Source of the DNA: Mansonella perstans
Taxonomy: Eukaryota > Nematoda > Chromadorea > Rhabditida > Onchocercidae
Length of the DNA: 64,000 nt
Assembly: GCA_037074765.1 (NCBI GenBank)
Contig: JBAMDO010000074.1
Coordinates: 124,001 to 188,000, forward strand
Direction of reading: 5' to 3'
The stretch's first letter is position 1. Each line of letters opens with the position of its first letter. Shown piece by piece: positions 12,088 through 26,673 of the stretch. The notes below the pieces were generated by a model. That model saw only the letters and a list, made by a program, of their open reading frames with translations. It was not told the DNA's origin and did no database searches. Made by a program: the position numbers and the translations under genes.

Positions 12088-15000
12088 AGGAGCGGGTTTT
12101 GCCTCGATGTTTACATTTCCATAATTTACAAAAATATAACATTTAACTGTTCTATTTCTTTTATTGCGACGATCTTGTTCGAGAGTTTTTTCTGCGCTTT
12201 GACAAATCATAAGACACAAATAGCATGCTTTCTTTCTGAATTCAGCGGATCAAATTTAACTTATACTCAATGAGAAGTTATTTTGCAAAACATATCTCTA
12301 ATGAAGAATATATATATATATAAGATCTAATTCTTATGATTTGACAAACTGAGAAAAGAGCTCTCAAGCATATATATATTTGGTATATAATCGGGTGAAT
12401 ACTTCTTGGTTTTTAATTGGCATAAATTAAATGCTATTGTTCCCACGAAATTAAACTTGGGAAATTCATTATTATAGTATAGGGTGAGTACTAATGCCTA
12501 GATGCAACAAGAAGCACTTATGTCTGAACATCGGAAAAATACTGTTACCGGTAGCTAAGAGGCTCCGAATTGCCCGACGAATGAGTTGAAAGTGAAGGAC
12601 AAGAAAATCCGATAATTCTGTTAGACTGTGTTTGTCAAGTAATCCTTTTTGATTTTGGTGGCATACGCTGTTGAATTTACCCTTATGACCGGATTGAAGG
12701 AAATGTAAAATGAAACTTGCATGCAAGCTTATTAACAGGGTCAGTTACGCTTGTTGATAGTAACTATACAGTGCATAAGATTTAAGAATTTCATTCTAAA
12801 CATGCATAAATTCGGTTACCACATTCAACTATATAAAGTTAATAACTTTACGTTATCTTATGTAAATGTAATAAGTTCTTTCTTTTTTTTCGTAAGATCT
12901 TTTTGCATAAGATTTTACAGGTGTTTGTTTGAAATATGAATAAATTGAAAGATATCATCAAAAAATTTAATTGGTGATGGATTAATTTTAAAGTACTAAG
13001 AAGTAATCAGTATTTTATTGTAAAGAATAAATGCTTCATATTTTAGCAAATAAAGAATATTTCTGATCATTTTCATCCGAAAATTTCCAACTATTTGCAT
13101 GTGCAACGCAATATTTTACGTAAACTTTACAAAAATTTTATTAATGTACATAAAGGTAATATACATGAAATACCATATGAAATGAAAACGTGTTGTATGT
13201 TGGCATTAATTTTTTGTTTTTAAAATACTCAATACATTTGTTAAGAAATTTATGTATAAACATACAAAAAATGACCAATAATTCTGTCTAGAAGTTAAAA
13301 GAAATTTTAGAAAATTTCAAATTTATTTTTTTTAAAGAAGATATTTAGATATTTAAAGACGCTTATTTTTGGTACTTTTGGCAAATCCTTCCAGCTTACT
13401 ATCAATAATAATAATTATTATTTTCTGACTATAGTATTATACTACATGTTTTCGAAAAAATGAGTGATATAACAATAAGTCTTTCACTTTACAAGTTTTT
13501 AAACAAAAACAAAAAAGCACAAGAGGAAATTCTTGAACTCCCGCATAAAACACGTATAAAAAATGACATGATAGTAACGGATAAGAAATGAGATATTATA
13601 ATGCTCACTGTACATTGTAAGGAATTATTAATATATGCATACAACAAGTTCGTCGAAATTTCTCCCATATATATAAAATTTCGATGGCAAAAAATTAAGA
13701 TTTTTGATCATATACCTATTTGTTAAATACTAAATAGTAACTGAAACATGAACAAGAAGAAAACTGTTTAAGAATTATAAATTACTTGGGTTGGTTTAAG
13801 CTATTGTTCAATGCTTAGTTCTAAATATTGTAGCTCTTACTTTGATTGAATCATATTTAAAGTTGATTTTAAGGTAATTCTTTGTTTCGGTTTAAAGCAA
13901 TAAAATGATTTGAACTGCATAGTTCGTGAAGCTCTTCAATGAGATCTCAAGCAATTAAAGTCCTTTAACATAATTATTACCATGAAAAGGTGAGGGACAT
14001 ACAATGGCTGCATCCAAAAATTTTATGTAATAAGGAAAAAATAGAGCTATCAGGTTGGGTAGAAAATCCCATCGTTCCTTAATCTATTATTTAGCCGAAC
14101 TTTTTATGTGTAACGTCAAATGATGAAAGGAAAATCTTTTGTCAAATAAATTAAAATTTTTACCAGTATCTTCTATCAGGCATGCGATCGGCGACCAGTC
14201 TTACATATTTTCTTCTTCAATCCTAAGATATGCCTTTTAATGACACTCAGAAGTTCATTTTATAGGCAAGAAGTATCATTTGTATAAAAAATCTTTAATA
14301 CATGAAAAAAGCTCATATATGATGTTGAATACTATTTCATAGTTAATGTATATATATTTCGATGAAATGAAACAGATTGAATTTATCTATGATAGTTATA
14401 TGTAAACATATATGGAAGATGACTTCAAAATCAAATCACCGTGAGATGTGCAATCTAATTTGAAGAAAATAAATGAATCGTCAATTAATTAAAGTAAAAT
14501 AGAATGGAACCATAAATATTCATTGAAATCAGAAAATTTGATAACTAATTTTACCCAATAGACTTGCATCTCGCCTGCGAATCACTACATTCACTACCAT
14601 CAAATGGCACTTTACAATTTATGTGACTTGAAAGTCTTATAAATTTGTTAATGCAATAGGAAAACGATTCCTCTGAGGAATAAAAAAAGCAGCAATAAAA
14701 TAATCCATTAAAAGTTTAAAGATTAATCTACTTGCGAAGTCAAGTTTTATCGGTAGTATTAGGAGTATTACAGAGAAAATGACAAAATGATAAGTAGACC
14801 GAGCAAAGTGTAATAAACAAAAATGGAATGAATTTTGTTGAACTTGCATTGCAATAGTCGCCTCCTTTAAAATAATATGCTTTTCCGAAAATAATCAGTG
14901 CATTTCGAATCTTCCATTCTTTTTTATTATTTGATAATTTTTTTTTGACACTTTTGATTTTTAAAATTTTGAATTATATACCAAGCTGTTCAAGAGAAAT

Positions 15001-18000
15001 AAAAAATGCTTCAAATATAGTCAAGATCTATATTTAATGGAATGCCGTAACTTTAGTCAATTAGTGAATGTCATAAGCATTATTGTGATTGCATGAAGTC
15101 TCCCACAATATGCTTCTTTCCCAATTATTAATTTTTCTTTCAAATTTTCTAAAATTAATCGACAAGACTTTGGAAAAAATTATGAAAATACCTATAACTT
15201 TCTCACTGCATGCCCAATATAATCGTATTTCAAATGTTCGTCTTTTCATGCTACCATATTCCTGATCTTCATTTGTGCAATCTTTCATTATCAAGTTATG
15301 CTCTGCAGGTTTTCACCATATTAGGTTACAACAATTTTCAACACAATGGATTTCAACAGATTTTCAATATACTGAGTTTCAACACAAATTATATTTCTTG
15401 AGCTTAAAATTTTTTAAAAAATTACCTGAAAAGAATCCAAACCTCATAAAAAAGGAATGACAAAGAGGAAGGAAATTACTGGTAAAAATCTTAAAAAATT
15501 GTTGCATTACTAAACTGTACAAGCTTTTACGATGTTTCTTTACCATTAAATTTTGAAACCAATGAATGTAGAATTATCTGTTCAGTGCAATACGTTTACT
15601 AATGCTAAAACTACTACAAAACGTATAATGGACGTGTAATGGTCACATTAAAAAGGCTTTCTAAAGAAGGCGTACAATATCATCTGTTTGCTCAACCCAT
15701 TTTAATAAATAACAATTATTGTCACTAAACATTCAAAAATTCATCTTCATTTCCAAAAAAAAAAATAACAATGAGATGTTTTTTTTTTTTTTCATCAGCT
15801 TGATAATATTTTATTTCAAACTATCATGATCAATTGAATCTTCACTCAAACTCATTCAATCATTTCACTTTTCGAAAATATCATTGTATAACTTCTTTTT
15901 TTTTCTTTTTTACAATAATTTTGATGAAAATAAGAAAAGAGCAAGAAATTAATATTTGGAAAAGAAAAAAGAAATTATGAACAGACTTTTTCACTCCATT
16001 CACATTTTAGTGCATTAATTTGTCTTTCTTTTTTCTAAAAAAAAAAATTTCATTACTTTCATCGATAAACTTAAAACAAGTGCCACTGCAACAAACGGTT
16101 CCTGTTTTACAATTTTCCATATCTCTACCCATACACAAATTGAGAAAAATGAACAAGAAAATTTGCCCAAGATTAATCAAGATGCAAAAAAATTGTTACA
16201 GAATCGTCACATGATCAATTTGCGCTATCAAACATTTCAAACATTACTTAAAATGAAAGAAGACAAGGGAAAGACAGAAAATTTTTGCAGTGATTGAAAA
16301 AAATTTTTCATTGCTCTAAAACTTTAATTTTTTAAGAAAATAGAGAAGTTAATCGATGAGATTTGATTACACACAAGAAAATGTTTACTTATTCAATAAG
16401 ATCAATCAATATTTAAGAATACATTTTAATGTTAAACCTTCTGAACTTTCACAAATCATTTCAAGGCGCACGTTTTATTTTATAAAGCTTGTGAATTGTT
16501 AACTAAAAATCACAAATGCATTAGCAGAAAATGAAAATTAGAAAAGTTAAGCAAAGAAGGAAGACATATTTTACTTTCAGCTGGCATATTTTTCAGAGAA
16601 ATGGAATGATTTCAGTACTAAACCTCTTACTAATATTTGTATTAATTTAAGAAACTAGAAACGATATATGTACCATACCAATACCTATTATCACTCAAAT
16701 CCGGAACTTAATGCTTTTGAATTAAAGAATTATTTCAAAGACAGTAAAATTTTTCATTTGACATTTGTAATTCTAAAAAGAAAAGAAAAAAATATTCAAT
16801 TACTTTTATTAATAACTCACTTTTATTAATATGTGAAAAAAGATTTTCAGTTGCAAAAGACTGGTAAGTGAAATTTTAACTATAAAATGAATCAATTGGT
16901 CAATAGTAAAAAAGAATACTTGTTTTAAATTTTCCAGATTCATTCATTTTTTTTCAACACTTATTTATATATATATATATATTTATATATAAATCGATAT
17001 TTGTATTTATATATATCCCTCTTTTCTCTCCTCTCAGTTTTCTTCATCAAAACCGAGCTTTTATTATCAATCTTAAAACGGAAGTATCCACACATACATC
17101 CATATGTATATACATACACAAACACACGGACAGGATACAGATAAAACAGAAATAATAAGTTCATGATATTTTCGAGATTTTCATTCAATATATTTGTTAT
17201 GCTTACCAGATGAAAATTTTTGAGTTATAGTACTAATAATATAAATATTTGAGTGCTGGAAAGTGACTGATTGGAATGTTCAGTGTATATTAGTAAAAAC
17301 GAAAAAAGAAATAAAAAGTCAAAAAAAGGGAAAAAAAATATGCGAAAAAAAAATCCACAGAATTGCCAATATAGCTTGAATGTTTTATAATAACTACTAA
17401 TCTTAAGCTACCTTGATTGAATTCAACAATCTCGGCAATCAAAAGTCGCAAACGATGATACATTATAAGGACGATAACTGATGATCGCGAATGTTAAAGT
17501 TATTATTACATATAACAAATATAAAAATGATAAATAATGAATTCAAAGAATTATGTTATAATCCAGTCTCTCTTGATTTTGATATTGATGCAAATTTCAT
17601 TTTTGTAATAACTTCATTTCAGTTTGCATTCTTATTTCTGATTATAAGTAAAAAGGGAAAAATTTTTCACTGATCTGGGATATATACCATATGCTTTAGA
17701 ATCTCCAGTCTTATGAGGAAGTGTTTAAAAATAACAATATGCTGCTTTATTAAGTAAAAATAAATTAATATATATTACGACAATTTTACTTACAGAGGAA
17801 CAAAACTTCAAACAAGAATATATTTGTCCTTAGTAAGAATAGGTAATTATGATTGCCTTATCAATAAAACATTGTTCCTTTTTAGATGATTTAAAACAGC
17901 ATAGCTTCCCATATATTTTATCAATACTCATTTCTCTAAATCTGCTGTACATTTCAGTGATGGGTAAAACCCCAAAATTGTATTTTGAAATGAAATTTAC

Positions 18001-18022
18001 AAAACTCATTAATTTATCGACT
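12088..18022. other. Long AT-rich gap without recognisable genes
   Basis: About 5.9 kb between two convergent genes. I find no exon chain, tRNA-like or rRNA-like sequence. It holds many A and T runs, a TA microsatellite near 16966-16991, and smaller TA runs near 12310. One somewhat less AT-rich block (12480-12720) has an open minus-strand frame of 84 codons but no in-frame ATG near its start, no splice signals that make a gene and no family resemblance. Parts close to the ends are probably 3' UTR. Confidence 0.5.
16966..16991. repeat. TA microsatellite
   Basis: A run of alternating T and A with one interruption (TATATATATATATATTTATATATA). Simple sequence in the gene-poor gap. Confidence 0.8.
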
Positions 18023-20362
18023 TTAGGCTAATTCTCCCTTAACAACAGCATATTTGGAAAGTTTAGTTCGAAGCAAATATTGACATATGGATCCAGGTGC
18101 AATGCCACTTACTGCTTCCAATTCTAATTTGTTACGGCACTGACGCATTCTTACTAGCTATAAATATAATTATGATGAATAATTAAACGCAAATAGTTTC
18201 AGGTGCGTTATAATACCTTCGTTTACATATCTGTGAAAAGAAGTAAGTCTGCTTAATTAACTAATGCATGACTTATTAAGGATAAAAAATAAATAAGCAA
18301 CTTAGATTTATAATGCTAATGAAAATGCAAACAATCCGATTTAAAACTCGAAAATCCTTTCCAGCGTACATTAAATAACAAACTTCTTCCAACAGTGATG
18401 CATTTTCCAAAATGGCAGTTCTTTGACAAAGCTTTTCCAGCTTTGCTAATTCAAGCTTTTGAAGCGGAAGAAATTGTACCGCCGAGATAATAAACCTAGA
18501 AGTGAATCGCTACTGAAGTAAAATACTAAAAAATATCCGAAAACTGCATAATGGAATACAAAAAATGATGGAAACGAAAATGTCTATTTTACCATCTCGC
18601 AATTCATGTTGCACTGCTTTCAGGAAAAAGCGCATAGACCATAAATGCTTTCAGTAAACCTCGGCCTTTCTTGCTTTCCTTTCTATGTGCAACGTCTCCA
18701 GGAGTATTATAGAAGTGTTATAGAAAAAAGCGCAAAAGTCCTTTTTTTTTTTCAAGAAAACTTCATTTACTTCGGTAAATTGCAACGCGACAATCCGATC
18801 CATTCAAAATGAGATAATGTTCGATTTTCTACATCAAATTTTTTATTACAGTTACCATATTTATATGTCATCGCGATTTCAATGCCTGAAAAACAAAATA
18901 ACATGTTAAAATTTCAATAATGATTATCAAAAAACAAATTTTGAGTGAATCGAACGATATCTCGTGATACACATACCATGTGGATCACAATCCAACAAGC
19001 CAAACAATGGAAGGTTGCTCAATTTCTTTAGCATAATTCGCGTTGCAATGTCCGGATAACCTCTCCCCTTAAACACGAAAAACAGCAATATCAGGTGGAT
19101 GAAATGTAGAGATATCCTCGTGATACAACTAACCGTTACAAGAAGTGCATTGGGAAAAAGTTTCAAAAACCCTTCGTCAATGAGTTTTTGAAAGGTGGCA
19201 TCTTTTTCGACCACTAATATGCATTTTGCAGTGGTAAAAAGACTTGCACCGGAAAAGTCATCAATGACGGTAGCTTTAAGTGAACAATCCACTATTCCAA
19301 TGCTTCCACAAATTTTCAACTGACCAATCACGAGACCGTGACCAGACGATAGCTGAAAGTCATCAGATTGTTTTTATGAAGAGTCGCATCGAGCAAAAAA
19401 TCGAACATATTCAACGTTGCGCGTCTTGTGCAGTTGCCTTGCACAGATATCTTAAATAAAGTCAGCTGTTACACTAATCTGGGTTATTCATGATGATTTT
19501 TAGCGTTTCACGCAGTAATGCCAGAAAAAAAGTGAAGATTTGAACAAAGTGTGTCATCCTTTAAATTTCAAATAACCATTGAAATGATAGATCTAAATTG
19601 TCTGGTAACTAAACTCATGAAATGATGAAACTATCAATTATTACCAGATATCCGCAAGTCGGATCCATCCCAAGCCAATAAGTGATTCGGTTGATACAGC
19701 TATTCAAATTTCGTTGCTCACCAAACAAATTTTTTTGTTCGTAAAAAAGGTCGCTAGAAATACAATCCATTTTGAAAATGTTTACGGAGTTCTATTTTAA
19801 TTTCGATTAAATTCAAAGTGAAAAATTCAGCTCCAATAAATTTGGCTTCGATTTTAAAATATGACAAATTGATATTGCTCAATCAATATTTCTGTGGCGG
19901 GACAGACAATTACCGTTTTGTTTTAGAAGACTTTAATATTCGCATCTGATATATCATAGAAATCGTTCGTAACATTTGAGCAACCCATCGGGAATTTTTT
20001 GGAGTTAACTTCAACTTATATCCTTCATGATCAACCGCACTAAAGAAATCAATCCACTGAAACTAAATGCTTGGATGTTGTAAATCAATTTGGCATTCAT
20101 GCGACATAGTTGCAATTACTTCTGATAATTTTACTTTATCTAATAATTTTCTCATCCAGCAATTAGGCTGATAACAGTGATTGCCAAATACAAAGAAAGT
20201 AAAAATACGAAACCGTGAATTGGATAATATAACATATCCATTTGGATTTTTTCCGATATCCACTAATGATTTCAAAAATGCCAAGCAACACTGCTCAATA
20301 CGACGTGAAACAGAATCAACAGCATTTGCGTCAGAATTTTCCCGCGAATCCAATGAGGGCAT
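18023..20362 (-). CDS. spo-11: SPO11, meiotic double-strand-break transesterase (topoisomerase VI A family)
   Basis: Makes the programmed double-strand breaks that start meiotic recombination, by attack of an active-site tyrosine on DNA. Exons read: about 20362-20135, 20056-19914, 19753-19645, 19353-19133, 19069-18975, 18890-18775, 18495-18365 and 18157-18023. The winged-helix catalytic motif reads TKRDLFYEQ and is assembled across an intron (AAACG|C); its tyrosine is present. The Toprim domain shows the metal-binding Glu in LVVEKDATFQ and the DxD pair in LLDCDPHG, with GRGYPDIATR between. The C-terminus ends LSKYAVVKGELA. Predicted length is near 390 residues, normal for the family. Start: first ATG (MPSLDSREN), two bases after a TTTTTTAG acceptor. 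It lies about 1.1 kb downstream of ctf-18 on the same strand, so shared transcription is possible. Confidence 0.95.
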
Positions 20363-21471
20363 TCCTAAAAAATAAAGTGATAAGTAATGAATAAGGGGGT
20401 GAAAAAATTTGTTCCCAGTTTTCAAAATTGATAGTATAGGATGAAAACTTCCCATTTATCTTCTCAAATCCGGAATAAAGTTGTATAACAACAACAATTT
20501 ACCGTGAGTAGCAACTTTTTTTTTGATAATGGAAACAACATGATTGAAGTTAACGATAATGATAACCTGCAACTATTCCAAATCTCGGTTTCAATTAATT
20601 AAATCAAGAAAAGCTGGTTAAAATTGGTACATAAATGAGCAACCATTTCTGACCCTCAACTAATAAATAGATTACAAAGATAGTTTAATGAAATCATAAA
20701 GCTTCCCCAGGAAAGATGGATCATGATTACCGTGAACATGCACATTTACTTGGACAAATTTTTTAGGGTGGCACAACCTGTTTCACCAAACTAGCACACG
20801 AACTACTAGAAAATTGATCCGAAACTCAATTCGTGCTGCTTTACCACCACAAATCTTCGAGTATGCTCAATATTGATGTAACCGTCACTACTTTGCAACA
20901 GCAATTCTCTTCAATAACAAGTATCCACACCATAATGTACGAAACCGAAATAACCTTGCATGGACCTTCAATCTCCGAAGTTTGAGAATCTAATCATCAA
21001 CTTTTCATTTACGATCTTCCAGGTTCCTCTAATGCAATATCAATACCACTAACATCACTCATTCTTTTTAGGTGTTACCTTACTATCCATAAGGTGACGC
21101 ACATCATAACCCATCCCTAAGTTTTTTATAGTTTGCTGAAAAAATTCACTCACTTCACAATTATGTTTGCAATTCCCTACGCAGAACGAACCTTGTTATC
21201 AACGGATTTTTGTCTGAAAGACATAAAATTTGAAACACACATTTCCTAATCTCCTGCAAGCTTTAAAACTGAACAGCTTTTATCGCCACTTTTATTCTAC
21301 CATTCATTTTTCAGTTTGATCGAGTTACAGTAGATAACCCATAGTAATAAGATCAAATACATTTAACTGCTTGTCAATAAAAACAAAACATCAAAATCAA
21401 TTAGTAAAGGAGCATTTTCACAAAGAAAACCAAATATGCACAAGAATAAGGGCAGTAATGACACGTCAATT
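20363..21471. other. Gap between ctf-18 stop and spo-11 start
   Basis: About 1.1 kb, no recognisable gene on either strand. It must hold the ctf-18 3' UTR and, if the two genes are not co-transcribed, the spo-11 promoter. Nothing like the U-rich element of Caenorhabditis operons could be singled out by eye. Confidence 0.5.
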
Positions 21472-24400
21472 TTAGAATGAGAATAAATTTTTTATCGTGA
21501 TTTGTCGTCTGATAGCACTTGATGATCCCGAGTTGTAACAGAATATAATTCCTGTTTCAAACTTGCCAGGCTTATTTAACTCTTTCTTCGTATTCCCTGG
21601 TAAAATATCAGCGATTCCGTTAGTCAATGCGTTCACATCTCGCAACTTTTCCAGTTCAATCTAAACAGTGAAAACACTAATAAAACAATCAAAGACATAA
21701 TAATTTTAAACACACTTGTAAAAAGATGCAAGTTGCAGAACAGAAAAGATGTAGTATTCCGACACTTCTATCAATCACCATCGTCACACTACAGTTAAAT
21801 TTATAACAAACTAGCAAAACAATCTAATGAAACTCAAACCTCATGTGCTATTAGCTGTCTCGCAGTGTTAGACAACATATTCAAGGATCGCTGATTGTGA
21901 CAAGTGCCATCGTCGGTAAACACCACCAGCTGATCGATGGCTCTGAACAAAAAAAAAAGAAAAAATCTCATACAGTGGGATTCAATATATTAAAAATATT
22001 AAAAATTCACTGTAACTTACGGCTTAAAAACAAAACTGATGGATCCATCCTGCGAAATTGGGGTGAAATTGAGAGAATATGTACGCATGATGCTAACAGT
22101 GGAATGCAAAAGGTCAAGTTCCCGAACACTATACAGTTGGGTGTTCATCTACAATAAAACCGTTCAAAATATGTAACTTGAAAATCAGTAATCTAAACCA
22201 TAATCACAAGTAAATATTCCTTGCTTCTGCCAACACTGTACAATTAAAAAAAGAATCCGGCGAAAGAATATGAGAAGCTTGGAGAAATGAACAAAATTTA
22301 GGAGAATGACCGGTTTCAAATCCGGTTGCACAATGCAGATGAGATACGGCAAAATTTCGAGCGCAACTGTTGACAGTGAAAGGTTTTTATGTGTTGCTCC
22401 AGCTCGCACGCTTTCTATTACTTCAACAGACTGCTCATAACGCTGTACAGCAGTCTGAAATATTCTTTAGCTTAAAAAATAACATTCAAACCTAACTTCT
22501 TTTTATGCTATATTTACAGAGAAAGGTAAAGGAAACCATGAAGAAAACGAATTACGTGATATTCTGTTGGGAAGCTCAGACGTGTTCGACCACTGCAGCA
22601 CAGCAGCATATGTAAGCTGACACATACAGCAGACAAATATTTCAACAAATTATAATCCTGGACACTGTTAACGGATGTAATTATTCGATCATAATAACAT
22701 AATTGACGGATCGCCATGGAAGCCTGAGCAGGAAACTTGGGCTAATCAATACTGATTTAAAAAAAAAGACTGAACCATTATTATACCACTACGATTATCT
22801 ATCAGTCGAAAATTTCACATGAAATTATGATTCCAAAATGAAAGTTTAAATTCCATTATTTACTCTACACAATAAACAGAGATACTTCTTCAGAAAAGCA
22901 GAAAGCGTACAGTATGATATTCATCAAATCCGCTTTCAACCTCACGAATATGGTATCATTTGCTTTCAGTCACATAGTAAAAAAAAATTCCCTTCATTAG
23001 AGGATCATTCTGTACAGCACTTTCGATTACCGCACCGAATGCGCCTAATAATGTTAACTAATCTTTAGTCATAGAGAAGTTAGGTTAACTATGGAATTAT
23101 ATTCTAAACCTTGATATCAGAATATACCACGTATTCTTGAGTTGCTAAAAATCTTCAAGAATTATCTCGCCAACTCAGCATTACAAGTTGTTACTACTTA
23201 GCATGATAAGTCTGGGTTAGAAAACGACATTAACTTTGCAAGCGAAAAAAATTCATGAAATATTTTACATTCATCAGCACATTAGCACTTTTGCTATTCA
23301 AATAGTTTGTGAAAAGTCCCATATAGTAACGATCAATCTCGTTTCCGTGTAGCTCCGAAATACGTGTAATCTGTTTAACACGTGAAGCAACGTCTTGAAT
23401 GCGACCATTTGCATCCAAATGTCGAGAAGTTTCGAAAATTGAAGCCCATGAATCGAACAATGACTTGTCGCCAAACTGTTTCTCATGTGCGCAAAACTGC
23501 AAGTGCCTTCGTTTGAACGAAAATGGTTGCCAGCAAAGTACAGATGCAAACCCGAAGATCAGATAAAAAAGCATACTTTAATAACAGTTTTCCGATCGAT
23601 TATAGCGCAATTTTTAGATGCAATAAACTGCAAGTTATTGATTGCAGAACGAAGATCCCGTGAACATGCATTAACAATCTCCGTAAACGCACTTGATTCA
23701 ACTTTCAGATGTTCTAATTTCGATATCTAAATAGAACCGTCTAGAATTTTGTTAAACATATCATTATTGTAAAAGTCCTCATTCCACTAATGCTATTGAT
23801 GCAGCTTTTTAACTCGATCCACCGCTATGGATATAGAAAAAAAGATTTAAACCTCGGCATTTTATAAGTCATTTAAAAGCAAAATGAAGCCTGGCATCTC
23901 AAACGACATTATTATTCACTACATTTTACAAAAGCTCTACCAGAGGAAATGAGATCGCACTTTATAGTGCAAGGAAACGAAAGATAGGCATGTCATTACG
24001 AGACCGTATAGAAGATACCCGCCAAAGAAAGTTAGCTCCAGATCTGGTACGTAAGGCGCAAAATTGAGTCAATTTGTTCAGTAAAAGGGAAGAACAATGA
24101 GTGCCTCTTGGAGCCTTTTGATTAAACGTTTTTCATCAGTTCTTGACAATTGTATCACTAGACCAATTGATCGTAATTCACGCAGAGAGGGAGTGTACCT
24201 GTAATAAAAATCCCAATAATTTACAGTTAAAACTGTTAGGGGAATATTAAATTTCATTTGGCTATGGTTTTTTATATTTTATTGCACAGAAAACATGCAC
24301 TAACAGATTATTGCATATGCATATTACTGGTCGTCGAAGTGAATGTTTGCCAACTGCAGTTATAGCTTTACATAGATAATGAATGGATTGCGTTGGTGCG

Positions 24401-26673
24401 CCATCTATTTCATCCAAAATAAGACAATTTGGTTTGGAATCCTGAAAAGCAAACTTCTGCTCATATGAACCAATCCTAACCTACCAGAAATTTCAAAAAA
24501 GAAAATCTTGTCCTTACAGCATCCAGAGTCCTTGTAGTTCGCAAAGCATCCTCAAAGCATTTTTCGAAATCTGCAGTATTCCGCTCATCGCTGAAAAGAT
24601 GGATGGAAAATACCAAAAATACAGTAAATATGCTGCAGTGCAGCAGAAAGTGTTAACGAGAAAATAAGACTAAACAGTTTTAAAAAAAACAATTTTCAAC
24701 GACCAAACAAAGAGACCACGAAAATTTCGGAAAAAAAGTTGCTCAAATTCAGGAAGAAATAAGCAGCGCAAGGAGAAAAGACCTATGCAGCAATGAAGCT
24801 CCAAAATTAAGTAAATTTACCTAGCATTCAAACTGATTGTTCGATATCCAGCATGCTGCGCCACCAAAGTTGCTAATGTAGTTTTACCAGTACCAGCAGG
24901 TCCAGCTAGAAGTACTACCTAAATATATTTTTTCGAACTCCTTCAGTTTTCACTCAGATAAAAAATTAGTAGATATATTTTGAATAAAAAACAAAAGTAA
25001 AAAGTAAAAAAAAAGAAGACACGTACTTTATGCGATGGGCGTCGTGGTTTTTCATTGTTCAACATGAGTTGTTGATTTGAAGCACCTCTCAAGACGAGAT
25101 CCGGGACTGTCCTATGAAAGACAGACTCGTCCCACAGTCTTAACCAGTTTAGCAACAAACGGTTCACAGTCTGAAATTGATTTTCAGAAAACCCGCTAAA
25201 ATATGTACCAACTAGATTTCGAGGTCTCACGCAAAATGACTAACCTCATCAAAGGAAAATGAAAGTACCTCGTCACTAATGAGATCAGCATAAGTATGCG
25301 GCGTATATTTTTCAACCCACAAGTTATCTGGAAAAGACGCATATCCACCATCCACATCTTCGGAAGCAATATTAGGAACTTCAAAATCAGTGCCAAAATT
25401 TGATAATTCATGGTTGAAATCAAGCTTCAAAGTATGAGTTCGTAGTTTAACATTGCCATAGTTATCAGCTGTCTGCCCAGCACTCCTTAACATTATGTAG
25501 AATCTGCAAATAGTTTCAGTTTAAGATAAAGCCTACTTGAATATGATAAGTCAGCTTTCCTGAATTCTAATCCAAGATTCTTAAAATCCGACAGCTTTTC
25601 AAAAAACTATCAATAACATCCTCTACATTCGATATAAGATCTTCAGTTTATTAATCACTCCGACCTTTGTAGCTCTGTGGGAGCAGTAAAACCAATCCAT
25701 GGTGTACCATCACAAGGTGGGTATAAAAACACTTCGCTTTTTTTCGGCTTTACTACTGCACTTTCTTTAGCCTGTTCTTCACCTGTCTGCAAGTCTATTA
25801 AGCGACGTTTTCGTCGAGCCTATAATCACGACAGTTTATGAAAAATTTATATATTATGAAACCATGCATGACAAATATGTGATTTACCCGAAAGGTAACA
25901 CATGTTTCATAGAAGCGAGCAAAAAACAGAAAGCAGGAAATTTATAAGCATTGGAACCAATGTACCGTTGTGCCCAAAGGAGTTGATTCTAAAATGTACC
26001 AACTAACCTACCCATAAAATGCGTTGTTTAAGTCGTTCAACCATTTCATCGCCAAGAATTTCTCGTCTCATATCACGTTCTTTTTCATAATTATCGCAAT
26101 TTATTCGCATATGCCAGTCTACAAATACTCACAGGTTAATGAAATTATCGTAAAAAGTACGAGCAGTTTCATATAAATTTAAAGTCTCTTTAGAATGGGC
26201 ATCGTCCTCAAGGTTACGCAATTAATCATTCTATTAATTCACCTAGCAATACGAATATATGCGAGAGCAGATCTGCACATGAAGGACCAGAACATGGGCC
26301 ATCAAACATTCAGTTTACTTTACAAGCTCAATGATTACTATGCTCATAAAGGTAAACTAATCCCAATGAAACGTGGGCAAGCATGAAAATACTTGTATAC
26401 CAAGTGCATCACAATCATCAGGTACTAATGTCCGTTTTGGCGGTTTCCTTACGACGTCGTTCAGAATATTTGTTGATGAAATACTTTGTACATCTCTCTC
26501 TCTATAAAAAAAAAGAAGGAAAATTAGGGCACAAGAACAAAAGGCTCTATAACTATGCAATAAAGTGACATTATATAACGGTGAAATCAAAAAAGAGAGG
26601 ACAAAACTAACCCATAATTCAAGGCATCATCTGCAAAACCTGCCTCAATTTCATTATAAACATCTGGATCCAT
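21472..26673 (-). CDS. ctf-18: CTF18, large subunit of the alternative RFC clamp loader
   Basis: AAA+ ATPase that replaces RFC1 in the CTF18-RFC complex, loading PCNA for sister-chromatid cohesion and replication checkpoint signalling in the nucleus. The N-terminus begins MDPDVYNEIEAGFADDALNY. The AAA+ module follows LWVEKYTPHTYADLISDE (about 25340-25290). Walker A is LLAGPAGTGKTTLA (about 24900), Walker B is LILDEIDGA (about 24420), and sensor-like PVICICNN is at about 24310. The collar and C-terminal region include STVALEILPYLICIVQPDLK (about 22370) and NTQLYSVRELDLL (about 22140). The tail, ending ITIKNLFSF at 21472, is the segment that in other species binds the CTF8/DCC1 partners. About 15 exons, with normal domain order. 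The start has a 10-nt leader after a GATTCAG acceptor. The leader also holds ATGAACTAATG, a two-codon upstream frame whose stop overlaps the real start. Confidence 0.95.

Noticed and set aside
12472..12726. 84-codon minus-strand ORF as a gene
   Set aside because: It opens at a TTG, has no in-frame ATG near its start and no splice partners, and resembles no family; only the composition is noted as a finding.
19745..19770. Apparent loss of the conserved Arg before the SPO11 catalytic Tyr (SSDLFY)
   Set aside because: That reading crosses the acceptor. With correct splicing (AAACG|CGAC) the motif is the canonical TKRDLFY.
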